A DNA stretch of 64,000 nucleotides from Rhizobacter sp. OV335 (GTDB taxonomy: Bacteria; Pseudomonadota; Gammaproteobacteria; Burkholderiales; Burkholderiaceae_C): the NCBI RefSeq assembly GCF_900142965.1, contig NZ_FRCQ01000006.1, forward strand, positions 62,001-126,000, written 5' to 3'. A model generated the notes under the pieces. That model had not been told where the DNA came from. It was given only the letters and a program-made list of their open reading frames with translations, and searched no databases. This document shows positions 16,862-29,953 of this stretch, piece after piece. Each line of letters opens with the position of its first letter. Position 1 is the first letter of the stretch. The position numbers were made by a program, and so were the translations under genes.

Positions 16862-17722
16862 TCAGGCGCGCGCGACCAGCGCTCGCACCACGGAGTCCAG
16901 GGAAACCGTTCCTTTGCGGATGCTCGAGGCGTCGCCTTCGAAAGCGATCCACCCTTCGTTGAAGCCGTCCAGCATCTGCGCGCGCGGCAACGGGTTCTTC
17001 ATTCCTTGCGACCTGAACAGCGCCTCCCAGGTTGCGCGGGGCACGACATCCATCCGGACATCGCGCTCCAGCACGCGCGAGAACGCGGCCGCCAGGTCGT
17101 TGGGTGCCACTCGCGCACTCTCCAGTTCGACGACGCGTTTGCCTTGCCAGGTTTCCTGAAGCAACTCGGCCGCCACTCGCCCGATGTCCTCCGTGGCGAC
17201 CATGGGAATGGGCTTGTCCAGTGGCTGGAGGAAGCTGGGAATCACACCGGTCGTGCGTGCGGATGCAACGTCCCACAGCGCGTTCTCCATGAACCAGCCG
17301 GCGCGCAAGAACGTGATGGGCAACGCCAAGGTCCCAAGACTCTCCTCTTGCAACCGGTGCTGCTGCAACAGGTTGGGCTGCCGTGCCTGAGCTCCGATCG
17401 TCGACATGGAAACGACCTTGCCCGGTTGCGCTGCGTCAAGGGCCTCGCGCACAGCTGCAACGACTCGACGGGTCTCAGCGAAATCGGGAGACGGATCGAA
17501 GACCGGCGGCAGCAGAAAGAACACCCCCTCCACGCCGGCGAATGCTTCCTTCAGGGCGTTGGCGTCGCCAAGATCCGCGACGGCAACGTCGCATCCTTCG
17601 CTCGCCCAATCGCTACCCTTCTTCGCGTCGCGCACGACGGCACGCACGCGTTTTCCATTGCGCATGAGTGCACGCGCAACGGCACCTCCAACTTGACCCG
17701 TGATTCCTGTGACTGCATACAT
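16862..17722 (-). CDS. NmrA-like NAD(P)-binding protein
   Basis: The 286-residue product opens MYAVTGITGQVGGAVARALM, a TGxxGxxG dinucleotide-binding motif of atypical short-chain dehydrogenases. The central ITFLRAGWFMEN is characteristic of the NmrA/azoreductase-like group. Members act as redox sensors or quinone/azo reductases, and the exact role here is unknown. It is transcribed towards the serine hydrolase, with a palindromic operator-like region upstream (17792-17830). Confidence 0.82.
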   Translation of the reverse strand: MYAVTGITGQVGGAVARALMRNGKRVRAVVRDAKKGSDWASEGCDVAVADLGDANALKEAFAGVEGVFFLLPPVFDPSPDFAETRRVVAAVREALDAAQPGKVVSMSTIGAQARQPNLLQQHRLQEESLGTLALPITFLRAGWFMENALWDVASARTTGVIPSFLQPLDKPIPMVATEDIGRVAAELLQETWQGKRVVELESARVAPNDLAAAFSRVLERDVRMDVVPRATWEALFRSQGMKNPLPRAQMLDGFNEGWIAFEGDASSIRKGTVSLDSVVRALVARA

Positions 17723-17791
17723 TCGAGACTCCTTGTGCACTGCGACGATTGCCGGTGTGCAAGAAGTCTCATCGAGGCGGGCTGATACTTC

Positions 17792-17830
17792 AATGACATG
17801 AGTGTCATTTGATAAATGACACGCCGTCAT
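17792..17830 (+). promoter_or_regulatory. Two adjacent palindromes between the LysR and NmrA-like genes
   Basis: AATGACA-TGAG-TGTCATT at 17792-17809 is a perfect 7-bp inverted repeat with a 4-base centre. A second AATGACA at 17815-17821 is followed after CGCC by GTCAT, giving a partial second palindrome of the same design. They lie 70-108 bp upstream of the NmrA-like start and just beyond the LysR stop, the expected place for an operator of the NmrA-like/serine hydrolase operon. Confidence 0.55.
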
Positions 17831-17861
17831 CGAAGAAGGCTGGCGCTGCCAGCCAGTGCCT

Positions 17862-18770
17862 CTACTGAAGGAGCGCGATGATGAAGTCGAGGAACGCCCG
17901 CGTCTTGGCGGGCAGGTGGTGCCGAGACGGATGCAGGGCGTACAGCGGGAACCGCTCGTCGGGCCAGTCCGGAAACACCTCCACGAGTCGCCCATCGGCC
18001 AGCATCGGCGAGACGCCGAGATCCATGACCTGGGCCATTCCATGTCCGGCCAGGCAGACGCTGTACAGCGTGCCTGCGTCGTTGACCGTCAGCGAACCGG
18101 TCGTCTCGAGGACGAGCTTCTTGCGTCGCTTGTGGAACTCCCAGGGGTAGGGGCGACCAGACTCCGGGTCACGGAATTGGATGCAGACATGGTGACCACT
18201 TTCCAGCTCGTGCGGGTCCTTGGGATGGCCATGGCGCTTGAGGTACGCGGGAGCCGCGACGGTCAACATCCTCGTGTCCAGAAGCTTGCGCGCAACAAGG
18301 GACGACGCACGAGGGTGGCCGAAACGCACGGCAAGGTCGAAGCCGTCGCCCACCAAATCGCCAAGGCGGTCCGTCGTGACGAGATCCAGCTGCAACTGTG
18401 GATAGCTCTCAAGGAACGCGCCGAGCCGCGGGCCGAGGATCAAACGCGAGAAGTACGGATCGAGATTGACCCTGAGGCGCCCACGAACGGCCGTGGTGCC
18501 TAGTGCCGCCGACGCAGCAGCTTCCTCCAAGCCCGTCAGCAGCGGCATCACTTGCTCGTAGAAGCGTCTGCCTTCATCGGTGAGGGCGACGGATCGGGTC
18601 GTGCGATCCAGCAAACGGATGCCGAGCCGAGCTTCGAGCCTCGCGATCGAGCGACTGACTCCCGACTGCGACATGTTCAGGATCTCGCCGGCTCGCGCAA
18701 ACGCACCGCTGTCCACGATGGCGGACAACACACTGATGCCGTTCAGGACTCGTTCGTCGAAGCTGGCCAT
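17862..18770 (-). CDS. LysR-family transcriptional regulator
   Basis: The 302-residue product has the N-terminal winged helix-turn-helix (SGAFARAGEILNMSQSGVSR) and the effector-binding domain of LysR regulators, close to the DsbA/YafC-type group that governs redox and efflux genes. The start at MASFDERVLNG (18770) is preferred over upstream methionines. It precedes the NmrA-like gene on the same strand and probably controls it through the palindromes in between. Confidence 0.9.
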   Translation of the reverse strand: MASFDERVLNGISVLSAIVDSGAFARAGEILNMSQSGVSRSIARLEARLGIRLLDRTTRSVALTDEGRRFYEQVMPLLTGLEEAAASAALGTTAVRGRLRVNLDPYFSRLILGPRLGAFLESYPQLQLDLVTTDRLGDLVGDGFDLAVRFGHPRASSLVARKLLDTRMLTVAAPAYLKRHGHPKDPHELESGHHVCIQFRDPESGRPYPWEFHKRRKKLVLETTGSLTVNDAGTLYSVCLAGHGMAQVMDLGVSPMLADGRLVEVFPDWPDERFPLYALHPSRHHLPAKTRAFLDFIIALLQ

Positions 18771-18833
18771 GCGCAGTTGTCTTCCATGGGGTGTTGGCCA
18801 TCCTATCGCCAACGACGACCGCTCCATGTGCGC

Positions 18834-18881
18834 TCAGACCTGAGCGAGCCCCCCGTCGACCGGCAGGTCGATGGTCAGCAT
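18834..18881 (-). pseudogene. Possible C-terminal remnant of a short-chain dehydrogenase
   Basis: Sixteen codons read LTIDLPVDGGLAQV and stop. LPVDGGxxQ is the usual last segment of classical short-chain dehydrogenases. The rest of such a gene is missing; its place is taken by the GMC oxidoreductase gene, which ends exactly where the remnant begins. At this length chance cannot be ruled out. Confidence 0.3.
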
Positions 18882-20392
18882 CAGGACCCGAGCGTTTCCC
18901 CCATCTCCCCCCGCATCCGCTGCGCCGCCCTCAACGCCAGCGCAGCAACCGTCAACGCCGGGTTGACCGCCGCCGCCGAAGCAAACGGACTCCCGTCCGT
19001 CACGAACAAGTTGGCGCAGTCGTGTGCCTGGCACCAGCCGTTCAGCGGCGAGTCCGTCGGGTCGGCGCCCATGCGGATGGTGCCGCACTGGTGACCGGGG
19101 CCGTCTCGGCCGAACAGCATCGACACCGAGCGCTTGAACCCGGCCTCTGCCAGTGCTTGCTTCCAGCGCGCCTTCAACCTGTCGTGCGTCGAAAGGTTCG
19201 TGCGGTGCTGGAAATCCAGCACCAGCCGCTTGCCGTCGAGCCGAACGTGGTTGCGCGGGTCCGGCAGGTCTTCGCTGTTCAGGAAGAAGTCCAGGGTGTG
19301 CCGGCTGACCTGCCCCAGCAGCCACTCCGGCACCCGAGGAAGCCCGGCCTTCAGGATGGCGCCATCCACCCGGCCCAGCAACTGGATGTTGCCGAGCGGC
19401 GGGCCACCCGCGCCGTCGTCCAGGTAGAAGTCGTTGATGGCGAAGGTCTTCTGGTAGACCGCATCGTTCCTGAATCGCCAGTCGAATCCGATCGCGATGC
19501 TCTGGTTGTGGGCCATCAGGTTGTGCCCGACCTGGCCCGACCGGTTGATGGTCTTGTCCACGTCCGAGGCGAGCAGGATTCCTGCGCTGGGAATGGCCCC
19601 CGCAGCCAGCACGACCAGGCCGGCCCGCAGCGTGTGGACCTGCCCGCCGGATTCGAACTCGACGCCGGTGGCACGCTTGCCATCCGGCGCAAACAGGATG
19701 CGCGTGACCTTGGCGCCGCTTCGAAGCTCGACGTTGGGGCTGGCCAGCGCCGGGATGAGCGCGGCGTTCTCGGCGTCCATCTTGCCTTCTCGGGCATCAG
19801 GGAAGCCGTCCCATCCGGTGCTGCCATGGCTCAGCCACGTCTTCAAGTCGATGCCAAGTGGCAGCGCGCTTGGATGCAAGCCGATCGCCTGCATCCGCCT
19901 GCGAGCTTCGGCCATGGCGGGCTCGTCCGGTACGGCCGGGAACGGCAGCGGTGCCTGGCGAGGCGGCTCGGTAGGGTCCTGGCTGGCGTCGCCGCGCACC
20001 TGGTACAGGCGCTCTGCCGCCTGGTACCAGGGCTCGAGCTCGGCATACCGGATGGGCCATGCGCGTGACTCGCCTTCGGGGTAGGCCACGCCGTCGAAGT
20101 CGCGTTCACGCAACCGGTACAGCACGCCCCCATAGAACTTGGTGTTGCCGCCCACGTTGAAATGGTTGCCCGCCGCGAACGCAGTGCCGTCCGGCCGAAA
20201 CCAGGAGTCGTCGGACTTGAAGTGATCGCTGCGATAGACCGCTCGTGGGTCCCTGTTCTCGGGTGCCGCGGGAATCTGAACCCCGCGCTCCAGCACGGTG
20301 ATGCGCGCACCGGTCGACGCCAATGCATGCGCGACGGTCGCGCCGCCCATGCCGGATCCGATGATGGCGACGTCTGCGGTGGGGTGGGGCAT
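18881..20392 (-). CDS. GMC-type FAD-dependent oxidoreductase
   Basis: The 503-residue product has the FAD-binding DVAIIGSGMGGATVAHAL at the N-terminus, the glycine-rich NHFNVGGNTKFYGG segment, and the C-terminal HQCGTIRMG plus VNPALTVAALALRAA that carry the GMC active-site His and flavin contact. Such enzymes oxidise alcohols, sugars or sterols and are often membrane-associated. The start MPHPTADVAIIG at 20392 fits the family. It diverges from the NTF2-like gene across 181 bp. Confidence 0.9.
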   Translation of the reverse strand: MPHPTADVAIIGSGMGGATVAHALASTGARITVLERGVQIPAAPENRDPRAVYRSDHFKSDDSWFRPDGTAFAAGNHFNVGGNTKFYGGVLYRLRERDFDGVAYPEGESRAWPIRYAELEPWYQAAERLYQVRGDASQDPTEPPRQAPLPFPAVPDEPAMAEARRRMQAIGLHPSALPLGIDLKTWLSHGSTGWDGFPDAREGKMDAENAALIPALASPNVELRSGAKVTRILFAPDGKRATGVEFESGGQVHTLRAGLVVLAAGAIPSAGILLASDVDKTINRSGQVGHNLMAHNQSIAIGFDWRFRNDAVYQKTFAINDFYLDDGAGGPPLGNIQLLGRVDGAILKAGLPRVPEWLLGQVSRHTLDFFLNSEDLPDPRNHVRLDGKRLVLDFQHRTNLSTHDRLKARWKQALAEAGFKRSVSMLFGRDGPGHQCGTIRMGADPTDSPLNGWCQAHDCANLFVTDGSPFASAAAVNPALTVAALALRAAQRMRGEMGETLGS

Positions 20393-20573
20393 GTGAGTCG
20401 GTGGTGGGCCGGTGGTGAGTCGCCCCGGATTCTGTCGAGCCCGCCGGGTCGTGCCTGTCCGGGCTTGCTGCGTGAGCGCCGGCAGCATGGTGATGTCACC
20501 GAGCAAAACCACGGTCATCACCGAAGGAAACTGGCGCTACTTTGGTGGTTGACGTTACCCTGTCATCTACGCC

Positions 20574-21077
20574 ATGACGACTTCTCTTGACAATCTCCAG
20601 ATCCGCGAACGCGTCGACGCGTGGCACGCGGCGGTAAACCTGCGCGACCTCTCTCTGCTGCACGACGCTTTCGAACCGTCCGCGCTGTGGGAGGTGCTGG
20701 CACCGGTGAACCTCCGCCACGAAGGTCGCGACGCGATCCTGAAGGGGCTGCGGGAATCGATGGAGCGGCAGGAACTGCTGGTACAGCTGAATTCCGGCCT
20801 CGTCGTGACCCTGCGCGGCGACAGCGAGGCTTCGGCCGTCAGCACCCTGGTCGAACAGGGCCGGGAATCGAAGGAAGCAACGCCCTGGATGGCCATCGGT
20901 TTCTACCGCGACGAGTTGGTGAAACACGGCGGGCGTTGGCGCTTCGCAAAGCGCAGCCTGCATCTGCGCTACCTGGGCCCGCTGGATCTGCGCGGCACTT
21001 CGCTTTCCCCGCAAGGGCTGGACCTGTCCGCGTTCAATGGCCGACTCGACACAGGAGGCATCGAGGGCCACCACTAG
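20574..21077 (+). CDS. SnoaL/NTF2-like protein
   Basis: The 167-residue product has the cone-shaped NTF2/SnoaL layout: IRERVDAWHAAVNLRD, then ALWEV, GRDAILKGL and the terminal WRFAKRSLHLRYLG. Proteins of this fold serve as isomerases, hydrolases or ligand carriers, and the activity cannot be read from sequence. It ends 81 bp before hipB on the same strand. Confidence 0.75.
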   Translation: MTTSLDNLQIRERVDAWHAAVNLRDLSLLHDAFEPSALWEVLAPVNLRHEGRDAILKGLRESMERQELLVQLNSGLVVTLRGDSEASAVSTLVEQGRESKEATPWMAIGFYRDELVKHGGRWRFAKRSLHLRYLGPLDLRGTSLSPQGLDLSAFNGRLDTGGIEGHH

Positions 21078-21131
21078 CAGCCGAGGCGAGCCCAGTGGCG
21101 TCAGAAATCTGCAAGCTATAACTTCCATTTT

Positions 21132-21156
21132 CGTGCAGTTTCCCTACAATTGCACG
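21132..21156 (+). promoter_or_regulatory. Probable hipBA promoter and operator
   Basis: CGTGCA at 21132-21137 and TGCACG at 21151-21156 form a perfect inverted repeat with a 13-base spacer that contains TACAAT (21145-21150), a 5-of-6 match to a -10 box. The right arm ends 2 bases before the hipB ATG. This fits autorepression by the antitoxin. Confidence 0.5.
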
Positions 21157-21158
21157 CC

Positions 21159-21428
21159 ATGACTGACAGTATTCGCCTTCCGGATGAGTTGGGCCGCGCA
21201 CTGGTCGCGCAGCGGAAGGCACTCGGCCTCAGCAAATCCGCCTTGGCTGAGAAGGCCGGAAAAGTCCGGGAAGTCGTCTACCGGCTTGAAGCCGGCGAAG
21301 ACACCACCGTGTCGTCCTTGATGGCCGTGCTGGGTGCGCTGGGCCTCGCACTGCGACTCGAGCGGGTGGGGCTGCCCACCGCGGATGAAGTCTCGCGCCG
21401 GTTCCAGGACGACGACGATGCTCCCTGA
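21159..21428 (+). CDS. hipB: HipB-type antitoxin (XRE domain)
   Basis: The 89-residue product is a helix-turn-helix protein (LGLSKSALAEKAGKVREVVYRLEAG) that binds the operator upstream and neutralises HipA. The ATG at 21159 is preferred to a TTG three codons earlier. Its end overlaps the hipA start by 11 bp. Gene order, size and overlap match hipBA operons. Confidence 0.87.
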   Translation: MTDSIRLPDELGRALVAQRKALGLSKSALAEKAGKVREVVYRLEAGEDTTVSSLMAVLGALGLALRLERVGLPTADEVSRRFQDDDDAP

Positions 21429-22650
21429 AAAGATCCGCGCACTCGACGTCGACATCGGTGAGGCGTCCCATGCAGGGCAGCTGCTCAAGGCGTCCGCCTA
21501 TGAGTTCCGCTATCTCGCGCCAGACCCGGCGCAAGCGACGGTGGCCCTGCTCATGCTGCCGATGCAGAACTTGACCTGGCAGGACGGCGACCTGTTCGCC
21601 CCCATGGACCAGAACCTGCCCGAGGGCGACCTGTTCATGCGCATCCGCGAGCTGTTCCCCAAGCAGCCGATGACGCCGATGCACCTGCTGGCGCTGGCTG
21701 GCCGAAACGGCATCGGCCGCCTGGGCTACCGCCTGCCGGGCGCCCCCGACGTGGCCGCTCCTCGGGTCATCAGCAAGGCCGAACTGCTCGGCACGCGGTA
21801 CACGCCCGAGGTGTTCGGTGAGCTCGTGGCCGCGTACCTGAGCACCGGCGCCGGCATCGCAGGCATGCAGCCCAAGATCATGGTGCCCGACCGGCCCACC
21901 GTGGCCGTGCCCTCGCTCATCGTCAAGGCGGCCGGCCCGTCCTATCCGGGTCTCGCGGCCAACGAGTTCCTCTGCCTCTGCGCAGCCCGGCGCGCAGGCA
22001 TCCAGGTGCCCGAGTTCTCGCTCTCCGATGACGGGCAGATGCTGATCCTCGATCGATTCGATATCGTCACGCACGACGATGGCCGCATCGAACGCCTGGG
22101 CTTCGAGGACATCGCCGCGCTGGCCGGCCTGCGCGTGCGCGACGTGTTGTCGGACCGCAAGTACCAGGGCAGCTACCAGCGCGTGGCCGAGCTGCTGCGC
22201 CAGCTGCAATTGCACGCCGACAACCTGCATCGCTTCTTCGAGCAGGTGGCCTTGTGCATCATGGTGCGCAACGGCGACGCGCACCTGAAGAACTTCGGCG
22301 TGCTCTACCGCAGCGAGAGCCAGGCGTGGCTGTCGCCCCTGTTCGACGTGGTGACGACCTCCATCTACCGCTACACGCGCTACCAGGGTGGGCCCGAGCT
22401 GGAAGACAGAACGCTCGCGCTCAAGCTCTTCGCCGGCAGGCACGGCAGCAAGGCCTATCCCACCGTCGAAGAGCTGCACGACTTCGGACGGCGCGTCTGC
22501 GGCGTCAGCCAACCCGCCCAGGTGCTCGAGCGCATCGCGCAGGCCATGCGGCAGACGCTGCAGGACGCGCGGCAGGACGCCCGCGTGCCCGCACCACTGC
22601 TGCAGACGATGGCGGCGGCCTGGGAAACAGGCCTGCACTACGCGCCCTAG
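21418..22650 (+). CDS. hipA: HipA-type serine/threonine kinase toxin
   Basis: The 410-residue protein has the HipA kinase landmarks: the glycine-rich GAGIAGMQPKIMV (normally around a P-loop-like GxQxK), the catalytic loop NGDAHLKNFGV with D287 and N292, and the metal-binding PLFDVVTT. HipA kinases phosphorylate tRNA synthetases or related targets and drive growth arrest. All key residues are present, so it is probably active. It overlaps hipB by 11 bp. Confidence 0.88.
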   Translation: MLPEKIRALDVDIGEASHAGQLLKASAYEFRYLAPDPAQATVALLMLPMQNLTWQDGDLFAPMDQNLPEGDLFMRIRELFPKQPMTPMHLLALAGRNGIGRLGYRLPGAPDVAAPRVISKAELLGTRYTPEVFGELVAAYLSTGAGIAGMQPKIMVPDRPTVAVPSLIVKAAGPSYPGLAANEFLCLCAARRAGIQVPEFSLSDDGQMLILDRFDIVTHDDGRIERLGFEDIAALAGLRVRDVLSDRKYQGSYQRVAELLRQLQLHADNLHRFFEQVALCIMVRNGDAHLKNFGVLYRSESQAWLSPLFDVVTTSIYRYTRYQGGPELEDRTLALKLFAGRHGSKAYPTVEELHDFGRRVCGVSQPAQVLERIAQAMRQTLQDARQDARVPAPLLQTMAAAWETGLHYAP

Positions 22651-22733
22651 CCACCCAGCCCCGCGCCTGCGCCAAGAGGCTGGCGCAGTTCACCCTGCTA
22701 CCGCATACTCCGCCGCAAAAGCAGGGAGTGAGC

Positions 22734-26645
<3,912 letters not shown>

Positions 26646-26656
26646 AGGAGGGGGAG

Positions 26657-27757
26657 ATGACGAGTCCGAACGGACCATCCCGACACATCGTCCTGGTCGT
26701 CGACGACACGCCCGACAACCTGACGATGCTGTCCGATCTGCTCAAGGACGACTACAAGGTCAAGCTCGCCAACGGCGGCGCCAAGGCGCTGAAACTGGCT
26801 GCAGCACTTCCGCAACCCGACCTGATCCTGCTCGACCTGATGATGCCGGAGATGGATGGCTACGAGGTCATCGCGCGCTTGAAGGCGGACCCGCTCACCG
26901 CGGACATCCCGGTCATCTTCCTCACCGCCAAGGCCGAGGTCGAGGACGAGCAGAAGGGGCTGGCGCTCGGCGCGGTCGACTACATCCACAAGCCCATCTC
27001 GCCGCCCATCGTGCTGGTGCGCGTGAAGACCCAGCTCACGGTGAACCAGGCGCGCCGCCTGTTGAGCGACCACAACGCCGTCCTCGAGACGCTGGTGAAG
27101 GAGCGCACGCTCGAACTCGAGCAGATGCGCGACGCCACCATCCACGCGATGGCGAGCCTGGCCGAGACGCGCGACAACGAGACCGGCAACCACATCCGCC
27201 GCACGCAGAGCTACGTGGTCGCGCTGGCGCGGGCGCTGAAGACCCACCCTCGGTTCAGCGAGGTGCTGACCGACGCCAACATCGAGTTGCTCTACAAGTC
27301 GGCGCCGCTGCACGACATCGGGAAGATCGGTGTTCCAGACCGCATCCTGCTGAAGCCCGGCAAGCTGGAGCCGGACGAGTGGGACATCATGCGGCTGCAC
27401 ACCGTGTACGGCCGCGACGCGATCCGCGAGGTGGAACGCTACCTGGGCCGCAGCGACAGCTTCCTGGTCTTCGCGCGCGAGATCGCCTACTCGCACCAGG
27501 AGAAGTGGGACGGCTCCGGCTACCCCGAAGGACTGGCGGGCGACGAGATCCCCGTGTCGGCGCGCCTGATGGCCGTCGCCGACGTCTATGACGCGTTGAT
27601 CACCAGGCGCGTGTACAAGCCGGCGTTCTCGCACGAGGAAGCGATGGACATCATGCGCAAGGGACGAGGCAGCCATTTCGACCCGGATGTGCTGGACGCG
27701 TTCACGTCGATCGAAGAGGAGTTCCGCGCCATCGCGGGGCGATTCCAGGACAACTGA
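26657..27757 (+). CDS. Receiver-HD-GYP response regulator 1
   Basis: The 366-residue protein joins a receiver domain (phosphoacceptor Asp in LILLDLMMPEMDGYE) to an HD-GYP domain, the type that hydrolyses cyclic-di-GMP. It has HDIGKIGVPD and DGSGYPEG, but the HHE motif reads HQE (SHQEKWDGSGYP), which removes one usual metal-ligand histidine. A GGAGGGGGAG ribosome site follows the kinase stop after 11 bases, so it belongs to the same operon. Confidence 0.9.
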   Translation: MTSPNGPSRHIVLVVDDTPDNLTMLSDLLKDDYKVKLANGGAKALKLAAALPQPDLILLDLMMPEMDGYEVIARLKADPLTADIPVIFLTAKAEVEDEQKGLALGAVDYIHKPISPPIVLVRVKTQLTVNQARRLLSDHNAVLETLVKERTLELEQMRDATIHAMASLAETRDNETGNHIRRTQSYVVALARALKTHPRFSEVLTDANIELLYKSAPLHDIGKIGVPDRILLKPGKLEPDEWDIMRLHTVYGRDAIREVERYLGRSDSFLVFAREIAYSHQEKWDGSGYPEGLAGDEIPVSARLMAVADVYDALITRRVYKPAFSHEEAMDIMRKGRGSHFDPDVLDAFTSIEEEFRAIAGRFQDN

Positions 27758-27772
27758 TCAAGGAGCCTCACC

Positions 27773-28876
27773 ATGCAGGATTCCGTCAATGCCAAGCCCA
27801 CCGTGCTGGTGGTGGACGACACGCCCGAGAACCTCGACCTGCTGGCCAACCTGCTGCGCGAAAGCTACCGCGTGCGCCTGGCCAACAGCGGCGCCAAGGC
27901 GCTGCAGCTGGCACTCGATACGCCACCCGACCTGGTGCTGCTCGACATCATGATGCCGGCCATGGACGGCTACGAGGTGCTGGAGCGCCTGAAGTCCGAG
28001 CCGCGCACGCAGACCATTCCGGTGATCTTCCTGACGGCGCTGTCGGCGCCCGAGGACGAGGAGCGCGGGCTGCTGCTCGGCGCCGTCGACTACATCACCA
28101 AGCCCATCAGCCCGGCCATCGCGCTGGCGCGCGTGGCCACCCACCTGCACCTGAAGGTCGTGTCGGACGTGCTGCGCGACAAGGCCGCCTTCCTCGAGGC
28201 GGAGATCGTCCGCCGCACGAACGACCTGCGCGCGGTCCAGGACGTGACGGTGGTCGCACTGGCCTCGCTCGCCGAGTCGCGCGACGGCGAGACCAGCGGG
28301 CACATCCTGCGCACGCAGCACTACGTGCGGTCGCTGTGCGTCGCCCTGCGAGCCAATCCACGGCTGGAGGAAACGCTGGATGAGGCGACCGTCAACCTCA
28401 TCGTCCGCTCGACGCCGCTGCACGACATCGGGATGAGCACGGTGCCCGAGTCGTTGCGGCTGAAGCCTGGTCCGCTGAGTGCCGACGAGTTCGAGCTGGT
28501 CAAGAAACACACCACGCTGGGATGCGAGGCCATCGTGCGGTCGCAGCAGCGGCTGGGCGTCGACGCGAAGTTCCTGAGCTGCGCGAAGGAGATCGTGCTG
28601 TCGCACCACGAGCGCTGGGATGGCAGCGGATACCCGCAAGGCCTGCGCGGCGCCGAGATCCCGTTGGCGGCCCGGCTGATGGCGGTGGCGGACGCCTATG
28701 ACGCGATGGTGACGCCACGGGTCTACAAGGCGACCTTGACGCACGACGAGGCGGTCGCGTCGGTCTTTGCAGCCAGCGGAACGCAGTTCGATCCCGATGT
28801 CGTGGCGGCCTTCGAACAGCGCCGGGACGACCTGCGGGCGATCGCCGAGCGTTACGCCGATGGCGCTGTGGTCTAG
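27773..28876 (+). CDS. Receiver-HD-GYP response regulator 2
   Basis: The 367-residue paralogue of the preceding gene keeps the receiver Asp (LVLLDIMMPAMDGYE) and the SHHERWDGSGYP motif but reads HDIGMSTVPE, where the conserved lysine after HDIG is methionine. It therefore departs from the consensus at the opposite site from regulator 1. AAGGAG precedes its ATG and the gap from regulator 1 is 15 bp. It is probably the second output of the kinase phosphorelay. Confidence 0.9.
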   Translation: MQDSVNAKPTVLVVDDTPENLDLLANLLRESYRVRLANSGAKALQLALDTPPDLVLLDIMMPAMDGYEVLERLKSEPRTQTIPVIFLTALSAPEDEERGLLLGAVDYITKPISPAIALARVATHLHLKVVSDVLRDKAAFLEAEIVRRTNDLRAVQDVTVVALASLAESRDGETSGHILRTQHYVRSLCVALRANPRLEETLDEATVNLIVRSTPLHDIGMSTVPESLRLKPGPLSADEFELVKKHTTLGCEAIVRSQQRLGVDAKFLSCAKEIVLSHHERWDGSGYPQGLRGAEIPLAARLMAVADAYDAMVTPRVYKATLTHDEAVASVFAASGTQFDPDVVAAFEQRRDDLRAIAERYADGAVV

Positions 28877-28884
28877 CGCTTCGC

Positions 28885-29814
28885 TCAGGCTTTTCCGTGG
28901 TGATCTCCGCGGTGATGCCGGCACACCTCCAGCACCACGCCGCGCAGCCACCGATGCGCCGCGTCCCGGTCGAGCCGGGGGTGCCACATCTGCGAGATCG
29001 TGATGTCCTGCGTCGACACCGGCAGCTCGAATGAGCGCAGCGTGTCGTTCGCCCTCATGTGCTCGAAGTACGACGCGGGGATCAGCGCCACCATGTCGGT
29101 CGCGGCCGCGGTCGACAGCGCGGTGCCGAAGCTGGGAACGATGACGGCGACATGGCGCGTCAGCCCGGCTGCCGCCAGTGCATCGTCCACCGGGCCGGTG
29201 ATGCGCCCACGGCGCGACGTGACCACGTGGTCGCAGGCCGCATACCGCTCGGCCGTGATCTCGCCGTCGGCCAGCAGCGGGTGCCCGCGCCGCACCACGG
29301 CGATGAAGTGGTCGCTGTAGAGCGCTTGAACGCGCACCTCGGGGCCGGTCTCGCCGAGCACGCCGACGTCGAGATCGATCAGCCCCTCGCGCAGCGGGCG
29401 CACGTCCTTGTCGGGCTTGGGCGCGAAACGCAGGCGCACGCCGGGCGCTTCGCGCGCGGTGCGCGCCACCAGCAGGTGCGCGAAGGCCTCGGTGAAGCCG
29501 TCGTTGGCCCGCACGGTGAACATGCGCTCGAGCGCGCCCAGGTTCAGGTCGGGCCCGGCCGGCTGCAGCACGGCACCGGCCTCCTCCACCAGCGCCTTGA
29601 CCCGGTCGCGCAGCGCCAGCGCCCGCGGCGTGGGAACCATGGCCCGGCCCGCGCGCACCAGCAGTTCGTCGCCGGTGGTTTCACGCAAGCGCGCCAGGGT
29701 GCGGCTCATGGCCGATTCGCTCAGGCCCAGGCGCTCGGCCGCTCGGGAGACGCTGCCCTCGGAGAGCAGCACGTTCAATGCAATCAGAAGGTTCAGGTCG
29801 GCATCGATGGGCAT
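28885..29814 (-). CDS. LysR-family transcriptional regulator
   Basis: The 309-residue product has the LysR helix-turn-helix (GSVSRAAERLGLSESAMSRTLARLR) and a two-lobed effector domain of the NodD-like group (LRFAPKPDKDVRPLREG). It ends with a His-rich tail. It is transcribed divergently from the MFS transporter, 139 bp apart, the normal arrangement for a regulator and its target. Confidence 0.9.
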   Translation of the reverse strand: MPIDADLNLLIALNVLLSEGSVSRAAERLGLSESAMSRTLARLRETTGDELLVRAGRAMVPTPRALALRDRVKALVEEAGAVLQPAGPDLNLGALERMFTVRANDGFTEAFAHLLVARTAREAPGVRLRFAPKPDKDVRPLREGLIDLDVGVLGETGPEVRVQALYSDHFIAVVRRGHPLLADGEITAERYAACDHVVTSRRGRITGPVDDALAAAGLTRHVAVIVPSFGTALSTAAATDMVALIPASYFEHMRANDTLRSFELPVSTQDITISQMWHPRLDRDAAHRWLRGVVLEVCRHHRGDHHGKA

Positions 29815-29953
29815 GCGCTGAACCTAGCACGCTTCGGCCAGGCAGGCCCGGCGCCGCATGCATGAACAAGATGCGCGCCACGCTCTGGCTGGGTCGGGGC
29901 CATCGACCTATGCTGACGTGGCGCGATCGAGCGCGCCATCCTGTCCTCCCCCC

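Noticed and set aside
15501-17276. Longer start for the serine hydrolase running into the NmrA-like gene
   Set aside because: The extension is out-of-frame NmrA sequence. The Tat signal beginning at 16808 marks the true N-terminus.
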